NCBI RefSeq assembly: GCF_026210795.1
Contig: NC_089434.1
Span: 2,294,001 to 2,358,000, forward strand
DNA: 64,000 nucleotides
Source: Rhizophagus irregularis
Taxonomy: Eukaryota; Glomeromycota; Glomeromycetes; Glomerales; Glomeraceae
Direction of reading: 5' to 3'
The notes beneath the pieces are model-generated. The model ran no database searches. It was not told where the DNA came from and saw only the letters and a list, made by a program, of their open reading frames with translations. Positions 23,251-33,513 of the stretch are shown one piece after another. Made by a program: the position numbers and the translations under genes. Every line of letters begins with the position of its first letter. Within the stretch, counting starts at the first letter, position 1.

Positions 23251-25315
23251 CCAGTGATAAAGGTTAATAAAGAAATTATGGATCTGATTCTCTGACATGT
23301 AAAGAATATAATTTGCAATGGAGATGAAAAACTCAATGAATATATCTGGAACTGGTGGGCATATTTAGTTCAAAAGCCAGAAAAGAAGCCTCGAACAATC
23401 TTAGTACTAAAATCCACTTTACAACAGTATGGGAAAAATATTATCACTGATTTTATTGGTGATAAAGTTCTAGGAGAGCATCTTCACTATGCAGGATCGG
23501 ATTTGGAAAAAATGCTTAGGCGCTTTAATAGCGTCATCCAAGCTCGAAAACTTATTGTTATGAATGAGACTGGGATGTCTAGTGGAGAATGGCATAGATT
23601 TAATGGGCATCTTAAATCTCTTATAACAGAAGGGAAGGTATCCATAGAACGCAAAGGTCTCGAAACTAAGAGATTAAAAGATTTTGCTGGATATATGATT
23701 ACAAGCAATCAGGATGCACCAATTAAGATAGATATAGGAGATTCTTGCGTAGTCTGTTTTGAAGTCTCAGCATGCTGTAGGAGTAATATACCGTATTTTG
23801 ACCAGCTAGGAGAAATTCTAGATCATCCTGATGCACCAGGTATGGTTATGACATACTTTCTTAATCTTGATTTATCAAAATTTAGTCTGGAAAAAATTCC
23901 TAATACTAAAATGAAAGTAGAAACAATGCGCAATCATCTCCCTAATCCTATTCGGTTTATAATAAATTATATTTCATTATAGGATGTGAATAAAATAGCT
24001 AAGCTAAGCAGTACATCTCTATATCAACATTATCTTGAATGGTGTGAAGAGAATGGAGAAAAGCCATTAACTAACAATATTCTCGGCCAGAAGTTTGCAC
24101 AAATCAGCATTGATAAAGTGCGTTCACGAGATAATGGAGTAAGAGTAAATCAGTATATTCTTGGCCGCTCCAAGATTGTAGCTAAGCTTCGTAAATCTGG
24201 CCTAGGCGATATGGAAGAATTTTCTGATATATCTCAAGATGACTTACCCGAAAATGAGACAGCAGACATACCCATATTCAATGTGCCAGAAATTATTCCC
24301 CCAAAAATAATCCCGACTCTTCTAGAAAAGAATACGCCTCCACTTAATACTAGTAAAGATAAGAAGGCGGATAAGAAGAGCGATGTGACTCAAGACCTTT
24401 TCGACTACGTAACAGAACAAACTGAAGCTCCGGTCGCCTCAACAGATCTTGAAGGGACCACATCTGGCACATCTGAGACTTCTAAAACGCCTGAGTCACC
24501 AATCAATAAGCCCAAAGTCGGTAAGCCTCCTGAATCTAACGAGTCTAGCAACGAAGTGGTGAATTTATCTCCTAAAGAAACAAATGTTAAGCATGATTCT
24601 CCAAAGCCTAATGAAGTATCGTCTGCTATACTCCTGGCTAGACAACAGCGTGAAGAGCGCCTCAGAAAAAAGGCAGTCGAACTCGGTGAGAATCCAGATG
24701 CCTTTGTGACCATCACCGAAAAAGACCGATTCGATTCCATTACATTCCGTGATAGAATGGTAACTGATTCACGAATGTGTGCTTGGGCTATAGAGCTAGA
24801 GGATAATTCCAAAGAACATATGGACATGACAATACGAGAAAGATTAATAGGAGAAGAAATAATCTGTTGTTCTCTCGAGGAAGATGAGATCATATCCTCA
24901 TGGCTCGATACCGATAAGAAATGGAAAAAAACAGTAAGCATACTCCAGAAGAATGGTATGCTTTGGTAAAGAGCGAATAAAAAGCCGGCCCTCTCGTTCA
25001 AGAACTTCGAGGTGGATATCTTCAAATCTTTTTTCTCATCCCACAGGTCGATAGATCAAGGGGAATTCTAAATTATTATTATTATTTTTTCGCTTATCCT
25101 ATCAACCTGCAATTTTAAAATCGATGTAAATCTATCCCAGGCCAAGCAGGTAGCCTTAAAGAGATCTCTGCGTAAGTTATATATTTTTTTCCCTTTCTCT
25201 AATCCCCGATATCTTTCACCGACTATGAGATAGTGAAATGTCGGAATATTTTTTTCGAATTGAACTTTTTTCTGCATAGTATAACCAAACAATCTACATA
25301 TTACCAAATAGTATC

Positions 25316-26440
25316 ATGGCTGGCATCGCTACTAAGTATGTAACAGAAAATGGGCTTAATAACGAAATAAGTATCGAAGAGCTCATTCAACATGCGCCAG
25401 AATTTAACATCCTTTTGACGGATAAAGTTAAGAGAAATCAGGCACGTCGATGTCTTCAAAAAGGATACAACTTTAGCAAAGAGTAGATATTTGCATTGAT
25501 TCTTAAGCTGATGGCTGGTCGAAAAAAAGGTGAAGCTATATCCCATAATACTCCAGATACTCCCAATGTTCTCCAAGAAGTAGAACCGGTGGAGGGAGGC
25601 ACGGTAAATGTGTGCCAAATTTCGCAAAAAGAGACTATTAGAGATTTGGCCCAGCGTATCATTCGGGATAATCTTGGTGAAGCAGAAGTAAAAGTTATAG
25701 CTAAAGCCTTAGCTGAATCTGCCTCTAATGCTAGCACTGGTTTATCCCGAATTTCTAGGCTTCGAAGAGAGTTGCGAAATCTCAAAGTCTCAGAAAAAAT
25801 TATTTCGGCTACATTGATTCCAGACATAAATCGCTTAGCTAATAAAATTCAAAAGGAAAAAGGTTTGCTATGTGAAAATGAAGGCATTGATTACCCAGAT
25901 TACTTTGCGTTAGAATCAGTTAAGAAAAGATTGGATGTGTATGATGTATCCAAAGTTCCTGGCTTGCAAACCCTTGCCGATATATAAATAATAATGCTCT
26001 GCATCCGTCTTGCTGAAATAAAAACCCTGCGTATATCTAATGGAGGTGTAACTGGATATGCAAAAAACCGGGAACAACAAGACATTTCTCGAGTATTTAG
26101 ATTACTAGAAAAGAACGAGGAGCGGGCTAGTCAATTGCTTATGTGGATTCAGGAAGCAATTTCTTCCAGACACTTACGAGACCCTGGAAATCCTGGAGTG
26201 TTATGGTTTAATACATTTCTGAAAAAAGATGAGTTCCTTCCTGAAACTGGCAAACCACTACTTCCTAGTTCTTTGCGCAAATTAAGGGCGGTATTTGCAG
26301 TCGTTTCGAATTGTGCGAAGAATTTATCAGAGGCTATGACTATTGCCAGTGAAGCACTTCGCTACAGTCCTGACAACCATGCCTCTCCTGCAAAAAACTA
26401 TACTATAGTAAATTATCGCAAAAGAGGACAACCTCACTGA
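25316..26440 (+). pseudogene. Probable tyrosine recombinase, two in-frame stops
   Basis: A single frame of about 374 codons from the ATG at 25316 to 26440, broken by TAG at 25484 and TAA at 25985. The N-terminal half is helical and basic, a possible DNA-binding part. The C-terminal 150 residues have the order expected of tyrosine recombinases: MLCIRLAEIKTL (Arg and Glu of box I), GYAKN with the beta-hairpin Lys, LRKLRAV (candidate box II Arg), then ALRYSPDNHASPAKNY ending in the candidate nucleophile Tyr. The usual His before it ('LGH/LRH') is Tyr here, which one C-to-T change would produce. It follows the primase-helicase relic by about 350 bp on the same strand, which suggests one mobile element (Crypton-like in a broad sense). 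No transposon of known class is identified; the family call rests on motif order and needs a profile search. Confidence 0.5.
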
Positions 26441-26609
26441 TCAGGCAAAGGCAATCAAGATTTTTGATGAAAACTAATCACATATATGGGTTAGAGGGGA
26501 TCCTAGAGAGATCAGATCAGGAGGCATTACCTCTGGTAACCCTGGTATCATTTATTAATTTTATTTTTTCGCTCGAGACAAGATCTAGCATATAGAATAT
26601 ATTACGAAA

Positions 26610-27026
26610 ATGGTAGCTGATCAAAAGTATTCATCTGATATATCCAGCGAGCAGGAAGTTATCAGATATACAGAGAAATTACCCCAGTCATTAGGACTGG
26701 ATGAGCAGAATACAAGAGCATATAAAGCACTCTCTAGACAGATTTGGGCGTTAGAAAAAAGACTGGAAGATTATTATTTCGAATATGTAAAGCTTAAAAA
26801 GAAGGTCAATTTATTGAAAGCTGAATTGGATGATCTGGACGAATGTGTGGATAGGGAGACTGTGGTCGACTTAATTCATGAAATAGTTCTTTCGCTGATT
26901 GGTAAAGCAGGGCAGAAAGAATGTAAGGGTTCTTCCTATTCGTCTGACTCTTCCAAAGAATCTGATTTAGTTGAGATGGTAAGAGAACGAAAAGCTGTCC
27001 CTCATAAGCAACGAAGGAAGGCGTGA
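26610..27026 (+). CDS. Coiled-coil hypothetical protein
   Basis: An intact 138-aa frame starting at an ATG 39 bp after the TTATTTTTTCG motif. Residues about 35-85 form a heptad-rich coiled coil (LSRQIWALEKRLEDYYFEYV, then a Leu/Lys-rich run). A Ser/Asp-rich segment and a basic tail ending KQRRKA follow. I do not recognise a family. It is the only undamaged frame in the block between the recombinase relic and the F-box relic, so it may still be functional, or it is just short enough to have escaped stops. Confidence 0.55.
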   Translation: MVADQKYSSDISSEQEVIRYTEKLPQSLGLDEQNTRAYKALSRQIWALEKRLEDYYFEYVKLKKKVNLLKAELDDLDECVDRETVVDLIHEIVLSLIGKAGQKECKGSSYSSDSSKESDLVEMVRERKAVPHKQRRKA

Positions 27027-27118
27027 CCAAGAAAAGTTAAGCGGGTGGTAGTTTGAAGTGGGCCGAGCCAGAATTTTATTTTTTCGTTTAAAGATACAAC
27101 ATATAAAATGGAATATTT

Positions 27119-28157
27119 ATGACGCAATCAAGCATCTTTTATTTACCAGAAGTATTAGAACATATTTTACATTTCTTATTGATAGATAAATCCATCTACC
27201 CTGCTCTATATGTTTCCCAATTGTGATACAGATGCGGTACCCTATTCTATGGAGATGCATTGAGCTAAAGGGAATGATCCCAAAGCAAAGAAATTCATAA
27301 AATTAGTATGTGGAAAGCAAAAGCCAATTTATAGCTTGAAACTAACCCATCTCGAAATTCCATACTATAATCTACTTTCAAGTAAGAAAATTGAAGGCAT
27401 CGTAAGAACATGCCCAAACATAATTCATTTGAATTTCGAAAATTGTGTGGGTTTTAGTAATAGAGCATTAAATCAGCTTAAAGCATATCCCAATGTGAGA
27501 TATCTCAATTTATGTAGTAGTGGTATTATGGGTGATAAAGCTTTATGTGGAATGGTGGAATCATGTCGTAAAATAGAATATCTAAATATTTCTTTCTGTC
27601 AAGGCATTACTGATAGATCTTTAATCAAAATTGCGGACAGTTGTCAAGCTTTACAAAAGTTTCATTTTGCTTGTGCGCATTTGATTTCTGAAAGATTTAT
27701 AAGTTACATCTTAAACTCATGCCCAAATTTACTAAGATTCAGTATTCCGGGTAGCTGTCGAAGAAAAAATAGATGTGATATATTAGTAGAAAAACTTCTT
27801 ACTATAGAGAAATACCTTAATGTAGAGAAACATCTTAGTGTAGAGTATCTTGATTTTGGTAGGTGTGTTTACATCGCTGAGACTTCAATTTGCAATGCCA
27901 TTCATTCCTGTCCAAATCTCCAACATCTCAACCTTAGTTTTTGTGGAATTACTGATAAAACTATCGAAGAAATTGCTAGATCATGTTATATTTTAAAATA
28001 TCTTAATTTAAGGGGGTGTTATAAAATTAGCAAAGGAGTCGTAAATAAGCTAAATCCAAATATCCACATAGAGAATTTCGAGGAAACTTTATCACATCCC
28101 GATCTCATTAGAGCAGTTAGAAATCATCTTATACAGAATAATGTTTTTAATAGATAA
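27119..28157 (+). pseudogene. F-box / leucine-rich repeat protein relic
   Basis: From the ATG at 27119 the frame reads an F-box (LPEVLEHILHFLLI...YPALYVSQL), then a TGA where Trp is expected in 'QLWYRC'. At least two frame changes follow before the long open part (27336-28157). That part has about eight AMN1/Skp2-type Cys-containing LRRs, with repeated 'C.NI.HLNF..C' and 'YLN(L/I)SFC.GITD' units. Such proteins link substrates to SCF ubiquitin ligases, and the family is large in Glomeromycotina. The long open part has no ATG at its start. A sequencing error is a weaker alternative, because three separate lesions would be needed. Confidence 0.7.
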
Positions 28158-28196
28158 ATTTTAGCTCAGGGTCTTCAGCGCCTCTTAGATTTAAGT

Positions 28197-28427
28197 ATGC
28201 GAGATAATTTGCAGTGGTATTCCGATCCAGGGTTGGCTAGATCAACAGTTCAGAGTGGTGGTCGGTTATATAACACCCGGCATAGTGTTGCTAATAATCA
28301 AAATTCAGTTCTATCTCAGATACACTGGCAACCTAACAGACGGTCACTAAGGAATTATTTTGATAGAATACTAGCTAATCAAGCAAAATGCTGGTACTCT
28401 ATTGATCTAACTAATCCGGAGCAGTGA
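28197..28427 (+). CDS. Short unassigned open frame
   Basis: A 76-codon frame from an ATG, containing GGRLYNTRHSVANNQNSV and a Trp/Arg-rich end. Its composition is protein-like rather than repeat-like, but there is no recognised family. It could be an exon or the tail of a lost gene, lying between the F-box relic and the minus-strand gene at 28481. Confidence 0.25.
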   Translation: MRDNLQWYSDPGLARSTVQSGGRLYNTRHSVANNQNSVLSQIHWQPNRRSLRNYFDRILANQAKCWYSIDLTNPEQ

Positions 28428-28480
28428 TCAGCTCAGAAGATTTTTTGTTGGGTTATAGTCTGTGTGATAAAAAATATAGA

Positions 28481-29107
28481 TTAGCTAACCTGTTCTAGAC
28501 ATGGGCATTGACCGGCACTAGATGGATTTTTGATGAATATTTCGTGCAATTGTTGAGGAGAGAGCTTCAGAAATAATGGAAGCCCCTCTCCAGTAAACAT
28601 AATTTTCTTTACACCTATTTCACCATATTTCGGAAATATCACACCTGGATCATCCTTTAAGGGACCATGAAACTCCTTAAGCTTCCGGAGATATGCTCTC
28701 ATATTTTCATCAACTTCTTCTGCTCTTTCTTGATTAGAATAGCCAACAATGTCGAGTTTATCCTGAATTGCTATTATATCCTCTTTCAAACACATAAACA
28801 AATTAAATATTTCACTAAATGGAATATCTGTAGAAGCTTTATTGCTTCGGAGTGCTTCTTCTAGAATGGGATTACCATCAATATTGAGTTTCTCCTGAAT
28901 CGGTATTAAATCCCCTACCAATTCTAACAACAGCTCGTAAGAATCGGCAAGTGTTTTTCCCATGAGCTCGGAATCTAGAGGCACTACTAATTCATTTGCA
29001 TTGCCAGGGCCAATACCGAGTTTCTCCTAAATAGCTATTATATCCTTCTTCTTATATAAAAACAGTCCATAAAACTGAGCAAGCGTTTCAGGGTTATTAT
29101 TTGCCAT
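28481..29107 (-). pseudogene. Helical protein with three internal repeats, one TAG stop
   Basis: A frame of 209 codons from the ATG at 29107 to 28481 with one TAG at 29027-29029. Three internal repeats of about 50 residues share the core '(D/L)IIAIQEKLxI': IIAI-stop-EKLGI, LIPIQEKLNI and IIAIQDKLDI. Comparison of the repeats shows that the stop replaces Gln (CAG to TAG). The C-terminal 70 residues form a separate part (FHGPLKDDPGVIFPKYGEIG...). The family is not recognised. A start downstream of the stop (28984) would give an intact 167-aa protein, so it could still be expressed in shortened form. Confidence 0.5.
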
Positions 29108-29687
29108 GCCACTCCTGTGTGACAGAAAAATAAGTGGATCAGCAGTCAGCCTCATGTGCAACATAATTTTCGCATATATATCAAAAAACATATTAACCTT
29201 TATTATTTATTTTTTCCTGAACAATCATGAGAAAAATGGCCTGCTTCACAGGCGCTTCGCTTGAAAGGAAGTCTACATGCAACACAAAACCAACTCTAAA
29301 AGTAAATAGTGCGACAAAAGCATATGTTATGAAAGGCTGAGGACTTTGGAATTTTGAGATCGCTAGGCGTAAAACCAACTGTGTCTTTCTGGTAGATCTA
29401 CATGTGAAAGGGTATAAGAATTACATTTGCATGTGCCTTCATAGAACTCTTGGCATCAGACAACAATACTAATTACGCTTTATATCTCCTTATCTTTGGC
29501 TTGGCGCTCTTTTTCCCAGCAAGATATAAAGCATGTAATGGTATGTGGAAGTTTAGCCAACATTTCTCAAAAAACTTTCCCAGAGAAAATAGTTTCACTA
29601 GCGTAGCTAACGCAAATAAGGTATGTATATGCCAGAAGTTGTGTATTTATGGGGACGAGTTTTCTCACTACGGGCTCTTGTTTTTAG

Positions 29688-30095
29688 ATGTCTGATAAAG
29701 CTAGTATTATTACTCTCAACTGTCTCATCTCCGGCGAGGAAGCAAACGATGTCTTTGGAATAAAAATATCTTGCGAAGGAGTATCAAACTCAAATGATAA
29801 TCGAGTTTCTATTCTTGCAGATAAAATCAGAAACTGTCGTCTAGATCTATTTAAAGATACTGATTCGAGCAAGCTAATTTTATATATGAATAAGGCTGAA
29901 GCTGATAGTGTCGTAATTCTCGGCTTAAAAAATGATAAAGGGGCTATATTGAATGGTACGGAATTGATGAAGCATGAAAACACCATTTTAAGTTATTTTA
30001 ATGGTCAACCCTCTCCTAAATATCAAGGCGAAAAGGGGTCAATATTATCGTATATCCTCCTACAGATGATTAATATTTTCATTCGTATCATGTAA
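29688..30095 (+). CDS. Small protein resembling a Crinkler N-terminal domain
   Basis: An intact 135-aa frame. The beginning (ASIITLNCLISGEEANDVFGIKI), followed by a segment 'ILADKIR...LDLFKDTDSSKLILYM', parallels the ubiquitin-like leader of Crinkler proteins ('ITLLCLVKG...', 'L..IDTDKLKLW'), including the gene just downstream at 30485. No nuclease or kinase module follows. A good intron (donor AAATAAG|GTATGT at 29621, acceptor TTTTTAG directly before the ATG) would place an exon upstream, probably 5' UTR. AATAAA at 30170-30175 is a plausible polyadenylation signal. Confidence 0.5.
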   Translation: MSDKASIITLNCLISGEEANDVFGIKISCEGVSNSNDNRVSILADKIRNCRLDLFKDTDSSKLILYMNKAEADSVVILGLKNDKGAILNGTELMKHENTILSYFNGQPSPKYQGEKGSILSYILLQMINIFIRIM

Positions 30096-31320
30096 AGCGG
30101 TCCCGGTCAGACCTCTATTCGTATTTTTTATGTAATGTAGGCCGACTTCTGTCAATAATTTATTTCATAAATAAAGTATTATTATTGTATTGTATATGAG
30201 AAATGGGTCACGTGTAATGGTGCGGTCCAAATCTAACATTTTTATCTGAACTAATCTAGCCTAATAAAAAATGTCAGGTGATAAGTGAGAAGAGTCTTCA
30301 TGGTTAGGGAGGCGCAGTGATTAGGTGATCGTTGCACTTGACCGATTATACGGCAGGCTTGTGAAATAGAATAATTTTTCACATATAGTATTTTTTTGCA
30401 AATAAAATTCTTTTTACTCTTGTCCTCACATACCGCACTTTGAGCCAATAACATTTCGCAAAAAATACTATATAAGCCGAAAACATGTCTATCACTTTAC
30501 TATGTCTTGTCAAAGGAAATACGACCGCTAGTGCTTTTCCTGTCGATATTAATAAGGACCAGCTTGTAGGCTACCTCAAGAAAGTTATTAAGGCAGAAAA
30601 GCAAAATGACTTCGCTGGAATAGACACAGACAAGCTCAAGCTATGGAATGTGTCGATATCTGACGATCAGAACGATCTCTTAAACAATCTCACACTCAAT
30701 GACGGGGACGAGCTCCTTGCAACAAGAAAGATTTTGAAATACTTTCCAGACTCACCTCTCGAAGAACATATTCATGTTATTGTAAAATTGCCACGTAAGT
30801 GTCTGGAGTGTCTGGTATAGTCTAATTTTTCGTCATTTGCCCTTGTAATATTAACACGCATTCGTTTTCAGTTCTCAGCTTAGAAGAGGCTTTGTTGTGT
30901 ATTCCACCACCCATAACATATTCTCCGGACTGTACTAAATCGAAGACCACTACAAAGGTTAATGGTGGCCCACTGACGAGTGTACAACTATGGGACGACT
31001 TTTTTGATAAAGTGAATCAATTCCGCTTCGACCAACAACCGATATTAGAGAGGCCAAAATTTGTGGTGAAAGAGATAGAAAATGAAGAGGATGTTCGAAG
31101 TGTTTTAGATTTCAATATTTGTCAGACATTGAATTATCTTTTGGGATCTGATCATAAATTTTCAAGATGTTCACCTGATACTCCTGGCATACCGGATTTC
31201 ACCTGTCATCTTGTGGGTTCGTTGATCTTGGTGATTGAGGCAAAAAGAAAGCATGTTTTAGAAGATATGGGCGAAGAAATATTTCCCGAGTTTTATCAGA
31301 CGAGTAAAGGCAAGGATGTA

Positions 31321-33513
31321 CAGTCAACTCTCTATAAATGCACCACCCATAAATGCACACCCTCTCTAAATGCACACATTTGCTTAGTCCCAAGTTTGGG
31401 ACTTAGTGCTAAATACATACCCTTTATATATACACCGTGCAATGATTTTAAAAGTCCCACCTATATCAGTAATAATCTCCCTAAATGCATTCACGTGACT
31501 TTTAGATGATTTTCACGTGATGTACTGCGGTTTTTATAGACACGTTACTGTGGGAATTTCATCTTTTTTTGACGGAAAATAAGTCAACATGCTTCCTAAA
31601 ACTCCCAAAAAAAAGTCACTTTAACAGACTCTCAAAAATATGAACTTTGTCTTTATGCTAGTAATAATAAAAAAACTCGAGTTCAGTATATAGACTGGGT
31701 TGAAGAAAAGTGGGGAGTTAGAGTTGACAAAACTACTATAACACGAATCTTATAAACTAAAGAAAAGCGGCTTATCACTGAAGTCATTTACCCAGAGCAA
31801 AAACGGCACAAACCTGTTACCTTTCCAGAACTTGAGCTTGCTCTCAAGGAGTTTGTGTTAAATTATCAGCACCGAACAATCCTAAGTGATGCGATACTAG
31901 TTGAAAAGGCCAAGTTACTGGCAAATGGGTTGGGAGTTCCTGAAAATATGTTACAATTTTCTTCCGGTTGGCTTCAAGGATTTAAAAAACGTAATGGAAT
32001 CCGTCAAGAAAAGCTTCAAGGAGAAACAGCATCAGCTAATGAAACTGCTATTATGGAAGCCTTACCATTATTACATAATAAGTGTGTCAATTACCCTCTT
32101 GAACGTATCTATAATATGGATGAAACTGGGCTTTTTTACCAGTATATTTAATTTTTTTTATTATCTAAGGTGGTAGGCTTGAACAGAATCCAAATATGAC
32201 TATAATTATTTATTTAATTTTTTTATTGTTTTGCAGATTAGAACCAGATCAAACACTAGCTACAAAACGTCTTTCTGGATGAAAGAAAGCAAAGAACGCC
32301 TTTCTATAGCTTTGTGTTCAAATGCTGATGGATCACATAAATTACCTCCTTTAATAATCGGCAAATATGCAAATCCAAGGTGCTTTAAAAATATCAATAT
32401 TTACAACTTACCCATGACATACCGAAATAATGCTAAAGCTTGGATGCTCATAACAATTTTTCAAGAATGGCTTCATGAATTTGATCATCAAGTTGCATTA
32501 AAACATGGAGGTCAACGCGTTTTGTTGTTACTTGATAATTGTACAAGTCACAAGGTGGAAAATCTTGCCCTTCTGCATGTTGAAATTCAATTTTTACCTC
32601 CAAACACAACATCAAAGATTCAGCCAATGGATGCTAGAATCATCATGTCATTTAAAAAACATTATCGTCATCATCATATCCGGTAAGTAACTAACTATAT
32701 TTATATTTTATTTTACTGAATAATTTATTATTTTATTTAGTTGGTTGTTAGAACAAGTTGAGGCTGGACAAAACATACAGGATCTAAAGATAGATATTTT
32801 GCAAGCCATTCGGTATATCATTCCAAGTTGGAATGAAGTTACAGTTGAAACAATCTGAAACTGCTGGAATCAAACCAGGATTCTTCCTGATAACGAATAT
32901 GATGAAACTGATAATGAAGACGATGATCAGATGATTGATGAACTTTCTAGAACAATTCAAGCCCTTAATCTTCCTAATGTAATGCGAGTAAAGGAATTTC
33001 TTAATATTCCTGAAGAAGATATTACATATGAAATTTTTGAAGATGAACAAATCATTACGGAACTTATAAACATTTTTAAAAATTCTTACGAAAATACTGA
33101 AGATTTGGATGAAATAGATGATAGTGACGAGATAGTAACTATAAGCACTAATATAGCATTAAAAAGCTTAGAAACTGTGAATATGTTCTTACTTCAACAA
33201 GAAAATACTGAAGAATATATCAAATTAATAGGTAAAATTGAAAAATTTATTAGAAAAAAATAGGTACATATGATGCAGCAGACTACAATTGATCAGTATT
33301 TTAATTAATAACTGTATTATTAATTATAATAAATGCTAAATAATTAAATTGAATAATAAATAATGTTAACATATAATATAATGCATTTTTTCTGATTTTT
33401 AGTGTTTCTGTAATGTAAAATCTAAAAAAAAAATTTTTTTTTATAAATGCACACCCTTTATAAGTGCACGCTTATAGCTGGTCCCAAGGGGTGCATTTAT
33501 AGAGAGTTGACTG
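31321..33513. mobile_element. Pogo/Tigger transposon, TA target duplication
   Basis: A 2193-bp element with inverted ends CAGTCAACTCTCTATAAATG on the left and its exact complement on the right, flanked by TA at 31319-31320 and 33514-33515. Subterminal DNA on both sides repeats AAATGCAC(A/C)C words. It carries one transposase gene on the plus strand (31589-33263) with introns. It sits inside the Crinkler coding exon. Confidence 0.92.
31589..33263 (+). pseudogene. Pogo/Tigger (DDE_1) transposase, recently broken
   Basis: An N-terminal CENP-B-type HTH region (LTDSQKYELCLYASNN, then VEEKWGVRVDKTTITRIL) lies behind a frameshift after the ATG. The DDE_1 core has its three acidic positions visible: NMDETGLFYQ (about 32120), LLLDNCTSHK (about 32535) and QPMDARII (about 32630). 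Introns 32142-32235 and 32683-32740 are GT-AG and in phase. Damage: TAA at 31753 (expected Gln or Lys), one deleted base at 'SGWKES' (about 32280) and a TGA near 32856 at an expected Arg. The acidic C-terminal tail is intact. It is only lightly decayed, so a working relative probably exists elsewhere in the genome. Confidence 0.85.

Larger units (their letters stand above)
20565..24969 (+). pseudogene. Decayed primase-polymerase / SF3 (D5-like) helicase fusion
   Basis: Remains of one long protein with the following order. (a) An archaeo-eukaryotic primase fold: LRPIIDFDLP near 20780 supplies the catalytic DxD, KISLHVLTSG near 20970 the Ser-x-His motif, and FSLRMIETPKF a further block. (b) A Cys/His segment (CSLCDQEH...FHYYR, 21436-21510). 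(c) An SF3 helicase: a Walker-A-like LQQYGKN (23420-23440), a Walker-B-like KLIVMNETGM, a motif-C-like YMITSNQDAP, and a C-terminal all-helical region. (d) A long Ser/Thr/Pro-rich linker and tail to 24969. Stops occur at 20850 (TAG), 21099 (TGA), 21390 (TAA), 21594, 21774, 23293 (TGA) and 23980 (TAG), with frameshifts near 20880 and 21160. A MITE at about 22031-23250 splits it after LAKP. Known relatives of this layout are phage and giant-virus replication proteins and mobile-element primase-helicases (DUF5906-like). It sits just upstream of a recombinase relic on the same strand. Confidence 0.75.
25082..27086 (+). promoter_or_regulatory. Repeated upstream motif TTATTTTTTCG
   Basis: The 11-mer occurs at 25082-25092, 26561-26571 and 27076-27086, each between consecutive plus-strand genes of the accessory block. 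In the last two cases it lies 33-39 bp before the ATG (genes at 26610 and 27119); before the recombinase it is about 220 bp upstream. The context fits a shared promoter element. In DNA this rich in T runs, chance is possible, although the CG dinucleotide makes the string less trivial. Confidence 0.4.

Noticed and set aside
20565-24969. Endogenous giant-virus insertion
   Set aside because: The D5-like helicase and primase would fit, but no capsid, packaging ATPase or other viral core gene is visible and the neighbours are fungal and transposon genes. A mobile-element origin is simpler; the viral ancestry of the family stays open.
20565-29029. Reassigned stop codons (TAG/TAA read as Gln)
   Set aside because: TGA is also found at expected Trp and Arg sites, frameshifts accompany the stops, and the three host genes use normal stops with no internal TAG or TAA.
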